This document shows, piece after piece, positions 42,001 to 53,725 of a DNA stretch of 64,000 nt. A model generated the notes under the pieces. That model did not search any database. It was not told where the DNA came from and saw only the letters and a program-made list of their open reading frames with translations. Location: contig CAXAMN010028972.1 in NCBI GenBank assembly GCA_963970005.1, positions 1 through 64,000 of the forward strand, written 5' to 3'. A program made the position numbers and the translations under genes. The DNA comes from Durusdinium trenchii. Taxonomy: Eukaryota; Sar; Dinophyceae; Suessiales; Symbiodiniaceae. Every line of letters starts with the position of its first letter. Position 1 is the stretch's first letter.

Positions 42001-45000
42001 CAATCCCCGAAAAGGTTAAGGGTTACATCCACTGACTGGGTAGGCCAAAGCCAAGCTTCGGGGGGGCCGGGTAGTTTCAACGAATTCCACACCCGTGTTG
42101 CTTCTTGCGGGAACACCACGAACACCGCTGCTGTGGATCTAGCCAAACGGCAAGGGTGCCCCAGAGTTCTTGAACTTTAAGGACGTTACTAGGGCTCCTG
42201 GCAACGCTACGAACGGAGCGATCGGACGCTACGAACGGGCAAGGAGATCCGGATCGCATGGGCCCGCAAGGGGCCCATCGGGATCTGATGATCAACCTTG
42301 ATTCAAAGGGAGAACCTTCGAATGACAATCATTTGCGTTCCTGCCCTGCGTGCGACTTCAAGAAGTGCAAGAAGTTTGTGTCCGACTTTAAGATCAAGAG
42401 TAAAATGAGGAAACCAGCTTCCCCGCAGCCTTGGCAAACTGTTTGCTTTGGTTGGGACGCGAGGACAATGCTCTCTACAAGCACCACCATCACTTCTGCA
42501 AGACATGTGGAACAATTTTGTTTTTAGAGGAGGAGCAAGGCTTAAGGCTCTTGCCAGCACAAATTTGAAGCGTGCGTCCTCATCTGCCTAAGGCCTCCAT
42601 CTCCGCTGCTCAAAGCACCCCACTGGTTCTGCTGTCTGAGTCTGGATAAAAGCACGAAAACTTCCCTCGGCATGCAGTTTACAATTTTTGCTAGCTGCGA
42701 AACCGAAAACTGTCCTTGCCACCAACCTATGCCTCACAGATAGGGATGTGCTTCAACCTCTCTGGCATGAAGCCTATGTGCCTGCCACATCCTAGCCCCT
42801 AGGAGCCTGATCTGGTGGGGTCCTAGGGGAGAGGATGAGGAAGACACACCCACCAAGGCCCACCAATCACCAGCGCACAACATGACCATAGCCATTGAAC
42901 CCTCTCACAGAACCTATTCACTCCACCCACCCCTCAGGTTCCTGTTTGGAACCCGAAACGCACAATTGAGAACCAAATGTTCTGACAAGAAAAAAACATC
43001 ATTGAACATGTCGACGCAACATGATCTCCACCATCCAAAGAAACACGACCCAGGTGAAAAATGTCCCGCCGAACAAGGAGAGAAGGGGCGGACATGAAGA
43101 GACCCAATATGAGACCCATCTCTCTTAAGGAGATCAAATCTCCCAGACCATCCATCCCCTAAGGATCCGCCTTTCAGGTCATATATATATATATATATAA
43201 ACTGTACGTGCTTGCCGATCCCCCCACACCATCCATCCACCCCCCTCAGTACATGTTTGCAGAGGGTTTGGAGGCTGCAACGACTTCCTACAACCAGGTG
43301 TCTTGTTGGATCCCTGCCAGGCTCCCTCACCCGACCTGATCACCCAGGTCGGAAGTCCAGTTCCTGGACCCGCCGGCCGTACCCGGAGAGACCGGTCGCC
43401 TCGATGATGTTGGAGTAATACCAATCAACGACCTTGAAACACCGCGAGGCCAGACCGGAGACAGAAGTCTGGCCATTCCTTCTTCCTTCCGTTCGATTCA
43501 CGACGTGGTCTCTTCCGGTTCTTCCGGAGGCGAAGAAACGAAACAACGCCTGGTCTTTGAGGTGATGATTCACAGCAGAAAATGATTCAAGCCACCAATT
43601 CTCAAAGAGTCTGGGTGTGGTTCGTCCAACCCGTCTCACCTCGATCTTCGGTTCTAGAAGAATACGGAACACGTCTCATGTTGAACGTCTCATGCAGTCT
43701 GAAGCTTCGAAGAAACCAACGTGGAAAAAGAACACCAAGATCACAAGCAGCTCCCGGACCTTTAAAACAAAACCAACTCAACTCAACTCAACTATATACA
43801 CTAAACTAAGCAACTACAACAAACAAAAACACAAATAACACCAACTAAAACCACCGCGACCGCCACCACCAACAGCAACCAACCAAACAACCAACCAACC
43901 AACAACCAACCAACCAACCAGGATTTCACTATCGACTGATATGTCACTTCATCGTGGTCTTTCAAACCCTTCTCGCAGTTCCCAGGATGTCTGTCTGCCC
44001 AAAGAAAGGCAGGTAAATACAAGCGCAACCTGGATCAGCATCACCGAATCGAAATAGCACATGTCTGCCACTGGGTGACAAACAACACGTGGAGAAGGAT
44101 TTTCTCAGGGGCGCCTGGGATTCAAACAGCCATGGTCTCAATTGGCTTTACCAATCAACCATTGTTTTCCTGAGTGTTTCAGACTACAACACCAGGTCAA
44201 CCTTTCTTTGAATGGTCTTTGAAGGTTAGGGTCTCCAGCATGAGGTCCAAATACCTTCCGAGGACATAAAAGCACCTCTGCTGTGGCCTCGGACGTCCTC
44301 ATCAAAGGCACGCGAGGGGAAGCGGCGGCCCCGATTTTTCCTTAGAGCAGGAACCCTTGCAAGTTCGAGCGGGAGAAGGGACCGCTTCACAACTCAATGG
44401 CCAGGGCCATATTCTGCCCAGCTTCACACCTGCACTCTTTTCCGAAAGCCTGGAATTAGAAAGGTGGATCTTACGAGAGCCTTGGTTGCGGAGCGGCAAA
44501 AAATACCTCTTCCATTCAAAGTTTTCTGAGCAGCTGAGTGGACCTCACCCATTTCACCATGCTAAGTAGAGGCTTTCCGCCGACTCCCTCAGTTTCTCAT
44601 ATTGGTTACCTGGTTAACCTTTTCCTGTTCTTGCTTGGGGGGAAACCAGCCCGGTTAAAAGGTTACCCACTGACTGGGTAGGCAAGCGCTCAATCTGACC
44701 TAGGATCTGATGCTGAACTACAGTTGTTGGATGTTGATGGTACCCCCTGAGTTGGGGATGCTCCAACTCTGTATAGTTACACGTGGATTTGGATGGTTTG
44801 GGGGGGCCAACCGGTGCCTCCTAAGCTCGCATGCTCGTCCAGGCACCTCACAGGATCAGCAAAGCGCTAAAGCACACCGTGCATGAACCGCCACATGACT
44901 ATGCCGCTGTTCTGGACGGCAGAACGCGCTGTTCTGGTTGCCCGCACAGCACGTTATGATATGCCTAAGTTTAGACGATCAGCTCAAGTATCCTGAAATC

Positions 45001-45440
45001 CTTTCAGCTTCAGCATGTTGAAAAGCTTTCCGCTGATTTTATTTCAGCAGCGTGCACGCAGTCACGCAGTCACTTCAGCGCCAAAAAAGACCCGGAATGT
45101 CTGGGCAACAAAGATCGTGCCCTGCCAAGGGCCACAAATCACACATGCTCAGGATATATCTCAGGATGACATGGATGGCATCATTGTGCACCCCATGTGC
45201 AATAGATTGCAATAGAAGCAACTGCGGGTGGCCCGTACCGAGGGGCACTCTGATTGCCTGCTTTGCACCGTAGAGGTGGCACTGTGGCACAACGCTTGTT
45301 TTTCACACCGCTACATCCGACAGTGATGGGTCTTCAACCCAGACCTCCAAGGAAAAGACGGTATGCCGACGTGTCCATTCTGAGCTGCAAGATGTATGGC
45401 AGGCATTCCAATTGAATACACACTTTAGGACTCTAATGTC
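39057..45440. other. long stretch without a supported gene
   Basis: No call could be bounded. Minus frames at 41221-41520 (hydrophobic, with a possible membrane helix) and 41554-41904 (116 codons), and plus frame 41639-41824, are uninterrupted but mutually overlapping. An AT dinucleotide run lies at about 43178-43199 and an ACCA-type run at about 43870-43921. A repeat pair with the core CCACTGACTGGGTAGGC occurs at 42010-42050 and 44652-44687. Confidence 0.35.
42010..42050 (+). repeat. dispersed repeat pair, first copy
   Basis: Contains GGTTAC, three extra bases, then CCACTGACTGGGTAGGC. The second copy at 44652-44687 has GGTTAC joined directly to CCACTGACTGGGTAGGC. Both are followed some distance later by a run of G and CC. 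Confidence 0.55.
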
Positions 45441-45975
45441 AACACAGGATTAAGGAAGCCCCCTCTATTAATCAAGCCCAGCTGGAGCCTCCAATAATAA
45501 ACTAAAATTACCTCTGCAAACCTCCCTCTAATAATGACTTCCACCCCCCCTATTAATCAAGCCGGCCCAGCTCCACAAAAAGAATGTAATTTGTTTTATA
45601 TATATTTATTTAGTTTTCCTTTTTTAGTATTCAAATATGTTTTTAGGTATAATTTATCCACCCTTTTCCCATGCTGACCCTCTCATTCATCAAGCATTTC
45701 TGATAACTCTGCTTGCTCTTCTCATCCTTCCCAGCAGCAATCTGTGCAGCCAACCATCCCCCAAAACCCCAAAACTCTCTAGCAAAATTCTTTCATTTTC
45801 TCTCATTAAAGCTCTATCAGCATCTTAAGGTTTTCAAGCTCACAAAGGGTACCCCTCACACAGGCCCTACCACCCCCTAATAGTAGGGACCCCTCCCCCT
45901 ATTAATCAAGCCCGCCCTCTGGCCTCCATCTTGTTTTCCAAAAGTTCTCATGTGGTTTCCATCTCTTCCAACCCT
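45441..45975 (+). repeat. CCCCCTATTAATCAAGCC motif region
   Basis: The motif CCCCC(TC)TATTAATCAAGCC occurs at 45459-45478, 45545-45563 and 45895-45913 in the same orientation, separated by pyrimidine-rich DNA. Related pieces (CCCCCTATTAAAA, TTATTAGGGGG) continue to both sides of the assembly gap at 46.9 kb, on both strands. It is likely one low-complexity repeat family. Confidence 0.6.
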
Positions 45976-45978
45976 TTC

Positions 45979-46331
45979 ATCCCAACTCTTCCAAATACTC
46001 ATTCCCGTTCATCTCAATTCTTCCAAATACTCAGTCCCTTTCATCTCAATTCTTCCAAATACTAATTCCATTTCATCTCAATTCTTCCAAATACTCATTC
46101 CCTTGCATCCCAATTCTTCCAAATACCAATTCCCTTTCATCTCAATTCTTCCAAATACTCATTCCCTTTCATCCCAACTCTTCCAAATACTAATTCCCTT
46201 TCATCTCAATTCTTCCAAATACTAATTCCCTTTCATCTCAATTCTTCCAAATACTAATTCCCTTTCAGCCCAATTCTTCCAAATACTAATTCCCTTGCAT
46301 TCCAATTCTTCCGAATCAAATTCCCTTTCAT
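45979..46331 (+). repeat. 32-bp tandem array, about 11 copies
   Basis: Contiguous head-to-tail units of 32 bp built around CAATTCTTCCAAATACTAAT and TCCCTTTCATCT. I count 11 occurrences of the TTCCAAATAC core, the last diverged. Units differ by one to four bases. As 32 is not a multiple of three, the peptide read from it cycles through three frames, so it is not a coding repeat. Confidence 0.88.
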
Positions 46332-46898
46332 CATCAGGTCATCATCTTTATTAATCCCGAGTACCTATTAAAAAACGGACCCCAATTAAAAAAAAGTCAT
46401 GCCGGATCCCCTAAATTCGGTTTATATTTGGTTTTAAATTGCCGCCCTTTCAAACCGCTACTAAACTACAAACATGGTCGATTTTGGGGGTAGTTTTTTT
46501 TATTAGGTTCCCCAAAACTCCACCATGACACGCCGCGCTTACACCAGCAGGCTTTCCTTCCCTCAATGGCACGGACTCACGCAAACGCACTTGCCACCGA
46601 GGTCATGCAACACCGCATGGCACAGCGACATCACCTTTCGAAAGCTTTAGCTGTTAGTCTACTGAAGAATCACTATTCTAATGAAGGTTTTTGTAGGGGA
46701 AAAGGAAGACCCTTCGATCTGGCGGTTTTTTGCATTTTTGATATGAGTTTAATAAAGGATTTTATATAAAATTTTCCTGGATTACTTTTTGGTTTTGAAA
46801 CTCTTTCCAGGTGACCCTATTTTGGACACCCCGATTTCAGGGACCCCCTATTAAAAAAAATGCGACCGAGGTTTCCTTATTAGGGGGGGGGGGGGGGC
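46332..46898. other. low-complexity stretch left of the gap
   Basis: No supported gene. It contains A-runs, TATTAAAA pieces, and ends in a run of 15 G and a C immediately before the gap. Confidence 0.5.
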
Positions 46899-46998
46899 NN
46901 NNNNNNNNNNNNNNNNNNNNNNNNNNNNNNNNNNNNNNNNNNNNNNNNNNNNNNNNNNNNNNNNNNNNNNNNNNNNNNNNNNNNNNNNNNNNNNNNNN
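46899..46998. other. assembly gap (100 N)
   Basis: Exactly 100 N, the usual placeholder for a gap of unknown size. It is flanked by runs of 15 G on both sides. Confidence 0.99.
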
Positions 46999-47400
46999 GG
47001 GGGGGGGGGGGGGCCCCGTGTTTATTATTAGGGGGACGGGATTAAGGGGATGTGGTCTGCACCCAAACCTTGTTGACCTTGTTGACCTTGAACGGGGGGG
47101 GAGGGTTGATTAATCCGGTGTCGACATTACAGAAACTTGGTGCTGCCTGCGATGACCGGGTGCTCCAGAGAAAGCATGCCTGGGGACACGGTCCGTTGGT
47201 CATGAGGGTTCACCCTTGTGCACCTCCTTGTGCTCTCGCCTCAGAGTCGCCTCTGGCCAAAGGCGTGTAGATTCCGTCCGTCCTCCTGGCCTCTAACGTC
47301 CTTGTCCCTCGCCCAGAGAATGGGCCCAGATGTCATGCTTATAGCTTATAAACCACAGGCTGACGTTCAGAATGTAGCGTCTTGATTGTTCTAATCCCCC

Positions 47401-47463
47401 GTATGAAGAGGTTGTTCCGTTCAAATGGGGTGGTATATTAACCAATCAAGAGTCTACATGAAA
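47401..47463 (-). repeat. dispersed short repeat, inverted copy
   Basis: On the minus strand it begins TTTCATGTAGACTCTTGATT and ends AACCTCTTCATAC. This resembles 20518-20560 with its GAAGAGG end, so it includes the part of the repeat that serves as the LINE target site. Confidence 0.5.
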
Positions 47464-47834
47464 CTCGTTGTGCTCGCACAGAACTTATCTGTTGCATCAT
47501 CAGACACAAGCAGTGACCGAAGACTTCTGCGATGGCTTCTTTGCCATGTTTGTGAAAAAGACCAAACAAAAAAACATTGAACAGACATTGAAAAGACATT
47601 AAAAGACTGTGCCACAAAGAGGTCAGTCCCCTGTAGTGCGAACTCCCCTGCAGTGCGAACCGTTTGTTGCATGTTTGTGGGGTTGGATTTGGAGTCTAAT
47701 GGTCTAACCTTAAAACATCATAGGAGCGAGTTGGAGGGTGAAGCTGAGGATGTGTCGTGTCACCTGAACAGTTGCTCTATTGGTAACTCTTCGCCCCATG
47801 TGGGTGCCCAAATCCGAAGGACCACTTTTTATAG

Positions 47835-48095
47835 CACCTCCCGATCACCAACTCTGATCCCCGTGCACCTCCCGATCTTCAGCGGTTCGATCACCGTCAC
47901 TCTCCCAAAAAAGGAACGTCGTCGCTCGTCCTCCTTCGGTCCGAGGCTCAAGAAGTCTTCGAAGAGAACGATCCAACACTTGGCACGGTACACTTTCAAA
48001 TCTGCGCAGCGGGCGTTCCCGGTGCCGGTCGGTTCCCGGGGGGTTCCCGGGGAGTTCCGGGTGCGGAGGAACGCTCCGAGGAGGCTGCCTACTAG
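47835..48095 (+). CDS. candidate terminal exon, product unknown
   Basis: A plus-strand frame open for 86 codons from just after TAG 47832-47834 to TAG 48093-48095. The 3' part reads SSLVLLRSEAQEVFEENDPT then GTVHFQICAAGVPGAGRF, followed by Gly/Pro-rich and Glu-rich ends. Other frames in this island are also open (a basic reading of 149 codons, 47653-48102), so the frame choice rests on composition. No splice acceptor is clearly placed. The family is not recognised. Confidence 0.3.
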   Translation, partial: HLPITNSDPRAPPDLQRFDHRHSPKKGTSSLVLLRSEAQEVFEENDPTLGTVHFQICAAGVPGAGRFPGGSRGVPGAEERSEEAAY

Positions 48096-51000
48096 GCCCT
48101 AATCAAATTGAAAAGAGTGTTCTATTTATTGTTTCTAAGATAGCTTCTTGTTACTACTAGTAAGGCCCTTGTTACTAGTAGCGATGCACTTGTTCCTAGT
48201 AGCTTCTTAATTTAGGTTGTTTTTTGTTTTGTTCTCAGAATATATTGGCAATAGCATGACATGCCAAAGAGAACTCCGACTTACGAGGACACATGAAGAC
48301 TCCAGGGATTATCCAATGCAATCCTTCAATGACAAAACTCTTGGTTCTTTGATGTTCGATGGTCTTTTTAGCCTGCAGGTCGTCCAACTTGCACCACAAT
48401 AATATGACCAAGTGGTGGATCAGGGAGATCGAAGTCCATGTCCGGCGGACTAACACTTGCCGCTGTGTCGGTATTGCCTTTCCATTGCCCATGTGGCTCT
48501 ATCTAGTGGACGACTTCATGAACGTGGCCTCAACTCAGCTAACCAAATCTTAATTTAATGTTGATTCTTGATCAATAATTCCCCCATCTGGATTGGAAAA
48601 AAAACACATCATGCAAGAGTCTACATTAATTTAAGTAGGACATGGATCAGTCTTCAACGTCCAAGGTGTACCGATGACCCTGCTTCCCTTCACAAGCGCT
48701 TCACTTCACGCCCGCGTGACTTTTCGATCACCGCTGCACTGCACACGCCGAATAATGTCTCAGTATGTACAAACCCCAGGGCTCCAACTACCTGAGAAGG
48801 TGGTTAAGGTGGGTTTTAAGGTGGGTTTGGAGGGTCTAACCATCTTCTGAGGATATGGTTGGAGCCCTGGGGAAAATGATTTGTCCAGTTTCGTCCAGGT
48901 TCTTGCATTAACTTTAGTCGACAGCATCTCACCCTGGGGGAACTCCGTTGTTCAGACCACAAGCGAGGCCTCCGCCACCCTGAAACTGGAGGGTGCGGAA
49001 CATAGACCTCAATTGGGCCAGGGGGTCTTCCTAAATACAATACTCACCCAAATGGATCTGTAAAAAAATGCATTGTGAATCTCTGAAGGCAGATCAACCG
49101 CTGCCGTTTCCAGTTCAGGCTTTGTGGGAAGACGCTTAGCCAAACAAGGTTACGTGGGAGTGTGGCGAGTACTCCGCAAAGCTCTTTTCGACCTTTTGTT
49201 CGCAGAGGTCAAAACTGGATTGATTTGCTGCTTGTTTTCTGCAAGTGCGCGCTCCGTGTCTCAATCTGCTTCGTTTGGGATCCAGTTGGTCCCTTCGGGG
49301 TCGCTCTCTGCCCCTGGACGCACCGGACGCGTCACGAACCGCGCGTTCTGCGGCGAGTGCGAGTGGACGAGGACTCTGAAGGCGACGGCTCCTGAGAAGT
49401 GTCCAACGAGTGGTGGCAGGTGTTTGCTGTTTTGGGAGACGGCTTTTGTTTCGTCGCATCAAGAGGAGAACATGCTCATTCTTCGATAAGAATCTTGTTC
49501 CAGTGGGTTTTGCTGCTTAGCAAGTAGATGTTAGGCCCTAGCCCAAGGCCCTAAGTGATCCTAAGTGCCTTTGAACCATTTTGAGGACTCGACCTCCATG
49601 GCAAAAGGAGAAGTTCCACGAACCGACCTCGCCCCATGACCTCGCTCCTCACCGGGGGACCGTGGCCGCTTCGGCCTCGATAGCGAGAGAGGGATCGGAG
49701 TCGAAACATGTTCTGAACATTCTGATTTTTGAGATGGGGCTTTCCGTCCTATGGATATATCGACAGACCCTCTATTCAAGGGTGATTGGAGATACTGTTG
49801 TTTTTGTGTTCTCTTGCTTGGCTTTCTGCCTCGGTTCGGCTCTTGCTTATCCCGACTCAACCACTTGTCGCTTTGAGCTTCAGCCTGGCCTGGGCGGCGG
49901 TTTTCGGTGTTCCTTCACCTGGCGAACTTGGTGAGGAGCATGAAAGGTGATGTACAGGACTCGGTGGAGAAACAAACATCGCCTGTGCAAACATGGCCTC
50001 TGCTGCTTGCATGGAACCTGTGAGTTTGGAGGAGCCACCCCGACAAAAACGAGCGGCACCCCCACTGTAGTGGGATCGCAAGTTCTGCTTCTGAGCGGAT
50101 GTTGACTTTGGATCGCGAACAGCCATTGTTCACTTTGAAACCACAAAGACCCGCCCTGTGAGCTTAAGAAGTCCTGGACCCCTCAAAAACCCTGTACACT
50201 CTCAGTGACTCCATCTTCGCACTGGGATTTCACCTGCTTGTCTTTATGTGAAGGAGATCCCTCCAACCTTTAGGATTTCACCCTTTCGGAGATCAATTGT
50301 TGTTGTTGTCGTCGTTGGTTTTTCGTGGCGGCACCAGTAACAAAGTCAATTACATCACCCTTTTCGGTTTTGTAGGGTCCGCCCCGTTCGCTCTCAGGAT
50401 CAGCCTGTTCACAAATCTTCTGGTAGCCCTCGAAGTAGCCTCGGCACAACATGTCAACAAACAAATACCCAGGAACCTGAAACCTCCACAGAAGTTCATC
50501 CCTTATGCAGATGTTACCAACCTTGATCACCTCTTTTTACCTCGAAACAATCATCCAGAAGAGATAAAACATCTCTGGAATCACGACATCCTGCAAACAA
50601 CGAACTGCTTGGAGGCCTTAACAGCTACACTAACGTTTGGTCCTCTGTACTTCACTCTGTGGACATTACCTCCTCCAGTTGCTGAAATTCCTTCAAAACT
50701 ATATAGTTCACAACACCGTATACAACAGGTCACCTTTGACATAGACCAAATCTATTCGACTCCAATCGGTCGATTCATCCGCACACCTTCAAACAAGATC
50801 TGGGCAGCTAGTGCGGCGGCTAGACAGTCACAGTCTCAAATGTTGTAACACATCTGCCTAGTTCCCTTATAGTGAAACAAGCAAACCCAACCATTCTGAT
50901 TGGCAACATGATTTCAACTTGCAGTACGCTATATAGCCCTTGTGCAACTGTAGGATGCAAACGCTGTAAAGATAGGGGTGGGTTGCCCTTTTTCAATTTC

Positions 51001-51580
51001 CTTGGTCCTTTTCCATTTATACAACTACATGGAAATGATTGTGGTTTCTAAGCCACTCCCACATCCTGACAACACTGAAACCCGTCTACCGTGCCCTAAG
51101 CGGAACAACAAATGGAATGCAACTGCCATAACGTACAATCACCACATGCTGTACAAGTCCCGGAACATATTTGCTTTACATCAGTTGGCAAGCGGCTCAT
51201 ATGCTATTTACAAAAGGTCACTCAACCGCACTCAACGACCACTTCCTGGATGAAAATGGGCATACTTACCCGAAGTATCGACAACTCCAACAACCCGCGA
51301 AACCCTACTATGGTATTCGCATGTATTCAAAACCTTTCTGGAACCCACCGTCGGATCCTCCCGCTGCTTAGACGCTGACCAACTGTGTAGTATGGCCTCA
51401 GCGTGATGGCCCAAAAATACGCAAAGCATTCCGAAGACATCGGAGCCCTTTGGATTGAAAAACACGTTGTTTTCCATCAAAACTTTTTCCCCACCTGGCA
51501 GGTGAGGGCTGTTAGATTCTGTCAGAGCTGTCCTTTTATCCTCCTCCTTGGGAGCGCTGGCCCTCAAATCTAGCCGGCTG
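48096..51580. other. stretch without a supported gene
   Basis: A CAAGAGTCTACATT match to the dispersed motif lies at 48614-48627. A plus-strand island ending at about 49395 (reading VSICFVWDPVGPFGVALCPW) and the 183-codon frame 50297-50848 are open, but neither has family or splice support. Confidence 0.35.
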
Positions 51581-51582
51581 GC

Positions 51583-51690
51583 AGTGGGCACCACGGGACT
51601 TCACACGAGCGCCAGCTCGCCGTGAACCGGACCTCAACCGCGAGCGCTAGATCAAAGTGGGCACCACCGGACCTCAACCGGGAGCGTTAC
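51583..51690 (+). repeat. degenerate 40-bp repeat, block 1
   Basis: Units of the form CAGTGGGCACCNCCGGACCT followed by CAACCGCGAGCGCTAGATC. About two and a half units are present, the first more diverged. Confidence 0.7.
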
Positions 51691-52575
51691 TTCGTGTGCA
51701 CCTTTGTTGGCTAACTTATAGTCATGCTCTATTCAATTTTCAGTTATGACATCAAAAATCTTCAAGGAAATCTACTTGTGTTGAGCGAAATCCACCAATA
51801 TTTTGTATTTATTTATGGCTAATATCTATCTGATATGTTCCATTTTGTGGGCACAGCCATTCAAACACATTTTGGGGGCGCCGCAAAAGATTGCATGTTC
51901 TGCTTTCGTTGAATCGTGTGTTTTCTGTAAAATGATCATTGATTTGATCAAACAATCAGTTGTCAGTGTGACTCTCTTCATTCCTGGATCACCATGTACC
52001 TGATGTATCTGGATCAGCCTCATTTCCGCCAACCCCCACAGAATCCTCCGGGGCCCCTGGTCACCAATGAATCGGCCTCATTTCGTCCCACCTCCACAAA
52101 GGGCAAAATATACATCCATGCACTGAGTTTGGTACCACTGAATACCGATATTAAAACAACTTCTATTTCCACCAAGGACTGATACTTATATCTCCTATAT
52201 ATATAGATTCTTTTTTGTGTTTCAATGATAGATGGATTCGGACATGTTTTCCTGTGTTGTGCAAAATATTGTTTGGACGATGTCTCAGCTTGGCTCGATT
52301 GTATCTTTTTCGGCGTGAATTTTAAAAAAGAAGACGTTTACTTCAAAAACATGTTTTTGCTATTAAGATCCAGAAAACACATGTATTTCTGTTTTACCTG
52401 CTTCCTGTAAAAAGATGGGCCCCATTTAATTACTTAGCTTCTACTTATTTCAAGCTGTTTCTAGCTAATTTCTACTTATGTTATAAGTTCCATAAGCTCA
52501 CTTGATGAACCTCAGCTAGCCTCAAGTACCAAGTATTCACGAAGTAGTTTCAGTGGGGATGATACGCAAGTCAAC
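51691..52575. other. AT-rich stretch between repeat blocks
   Basis: No gene is recognised between the two blocks of the 40-bp repeat. Confidence 0.4.
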
Positions 52576-52835
52576 TGCGATCACTCGATCGCAGTGGGCA
52601 CTGCCGGGGCTCAACCGCGAGCGCTAGATCGCACTGGGCTCCGCCGGACCTGAACTACGAGCGCCAGATCTGGACCTCAACAGCGAGCACTGTATGTATT
52701 GCAGTGAGCCTCAACCGCGAGCGCTAGACCGCAGTGGGCAGCACTACAAACGGGACAGGTAGATCACAGTGGGCACCGCCGTGCCTAACCACGAGGGCAA
52801 GATCGCAATGGGCACCACCGGCCCTGAACCAGATT
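52576..52835 (+). repeat. degenerate 40-bp repeat, block 2
   Basis: About six units of the same repeat (AGATCGCAGTGGGC, CCGCCGG, CTCAACCGCGAGCGCT) with indels and substitutions. GC-rich units are embedded in AT-rich DNA. Confidence 0.75.
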
Positions 52836-53080
52836 GAAACGAGTGCCAGAATGAATGTCGCAAGTATATATGGGATAGAATGCCAGAATACATGCCCGAT
52901 ATAAGAATGCCGGAATGTATGCCGGTATGCCAGAGTTGCTGTCAGCCAGAGAGAATGTCAGAATAGATGTCAACAGATTGTCAGCAAATATGCTGCATAT
53001 AATGCCAGAGTTTATGCAAGAATGAGTGCCAGAAAAAAGATCAGAATATATCCGTGCAAGAATATGCCAAAGGGAATGTC
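52836..53080 (+). repeat. degenerate GAATGCCAGAATNNATG repeat
   Basis: An irregular series of about 20-25-bp units containing (A)GAATGCC(A/G)GAAT and ATATGCC, directly after the 40-bp repeat block. Copies are diverged and unevenly spaced. Confidence 0.5.
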
Positions 53081-53547
53081 TGAAGATATCCCAAAAAGAA
53101 ATGCGGAATGTGCAACCCCACCCACCCGCCCACCCACCCACCCCAAAAAAGGTATCAAACCTCGAAAAAATGAGTGGTCAGGAGGAGGGAGTCGAGAACT
53201 TCAAACAACCAAAGCAAATGAAACCTAGCAAAAGGTTGCTTGCTTCCTGCCACGTCCAAATATATACACATGTTTCGTTTCCCAAGCCTTTTTGCTTATG
53301 ATCTCTTGCAGCAACTCTCTGAACTAATCTAAGATCAATAATGCTTCTTCCAAAGCGACCTTGGAACTTTCCAAGCATTATTCCTATCTATTCCTTTTGA
53401 TTCCATTTAAACACTATACCTTGGCCAAAGAACCATTGTTGGTTCCTTTTGCTTCCGCCTCATTCCGTTTGAAGGAGTTGCCTGTCATTCTTTCGATATC
53501 CTGGACACTCTTTCTCAAAGCGAAATCTGGACTGAAGAGATCTCTTT

Positions 53548-53725
53548 GATTGTCCTCCTTTTGTAGGTGCTTGCAAGTGTCCTGCTGTTGTCCTCTGGCC
53601 GGGCTGGCCAACTCTATGTCCTCCACTTGGCCTCTTCTTGTCCTCCTGGTGCTTGCAGTTGTCCTGCTGTTGACCTCTGGCCACGTTGGCCAACCCTGTG
53701 TCCTCTCCTTGTCCTCCGCTTGTTC
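53548..53725 (+). repeat. 82-bp tandem duplication
   Basis: Two copies starting TGCTTGCA at 53568 and 53650, each containing TGTCCTGCTGTTG, CCTCTGGCC, TTGGCCAAC-like and TTGTCCTCC blocks. The frame read across both copies is not a recognised protein. Confidence 0.75.

Noticed and set aside
43487-43500. B-box-like GTTCGATTC as part of a tRNA
   Set aside because: No A box at the right distance upstream and no cloverleaf.
45979-46331. CRISPR-like array
   Set aside because: The 32-bp units are contiguous, with no unique spacers between them, so it is a tandem repeat.
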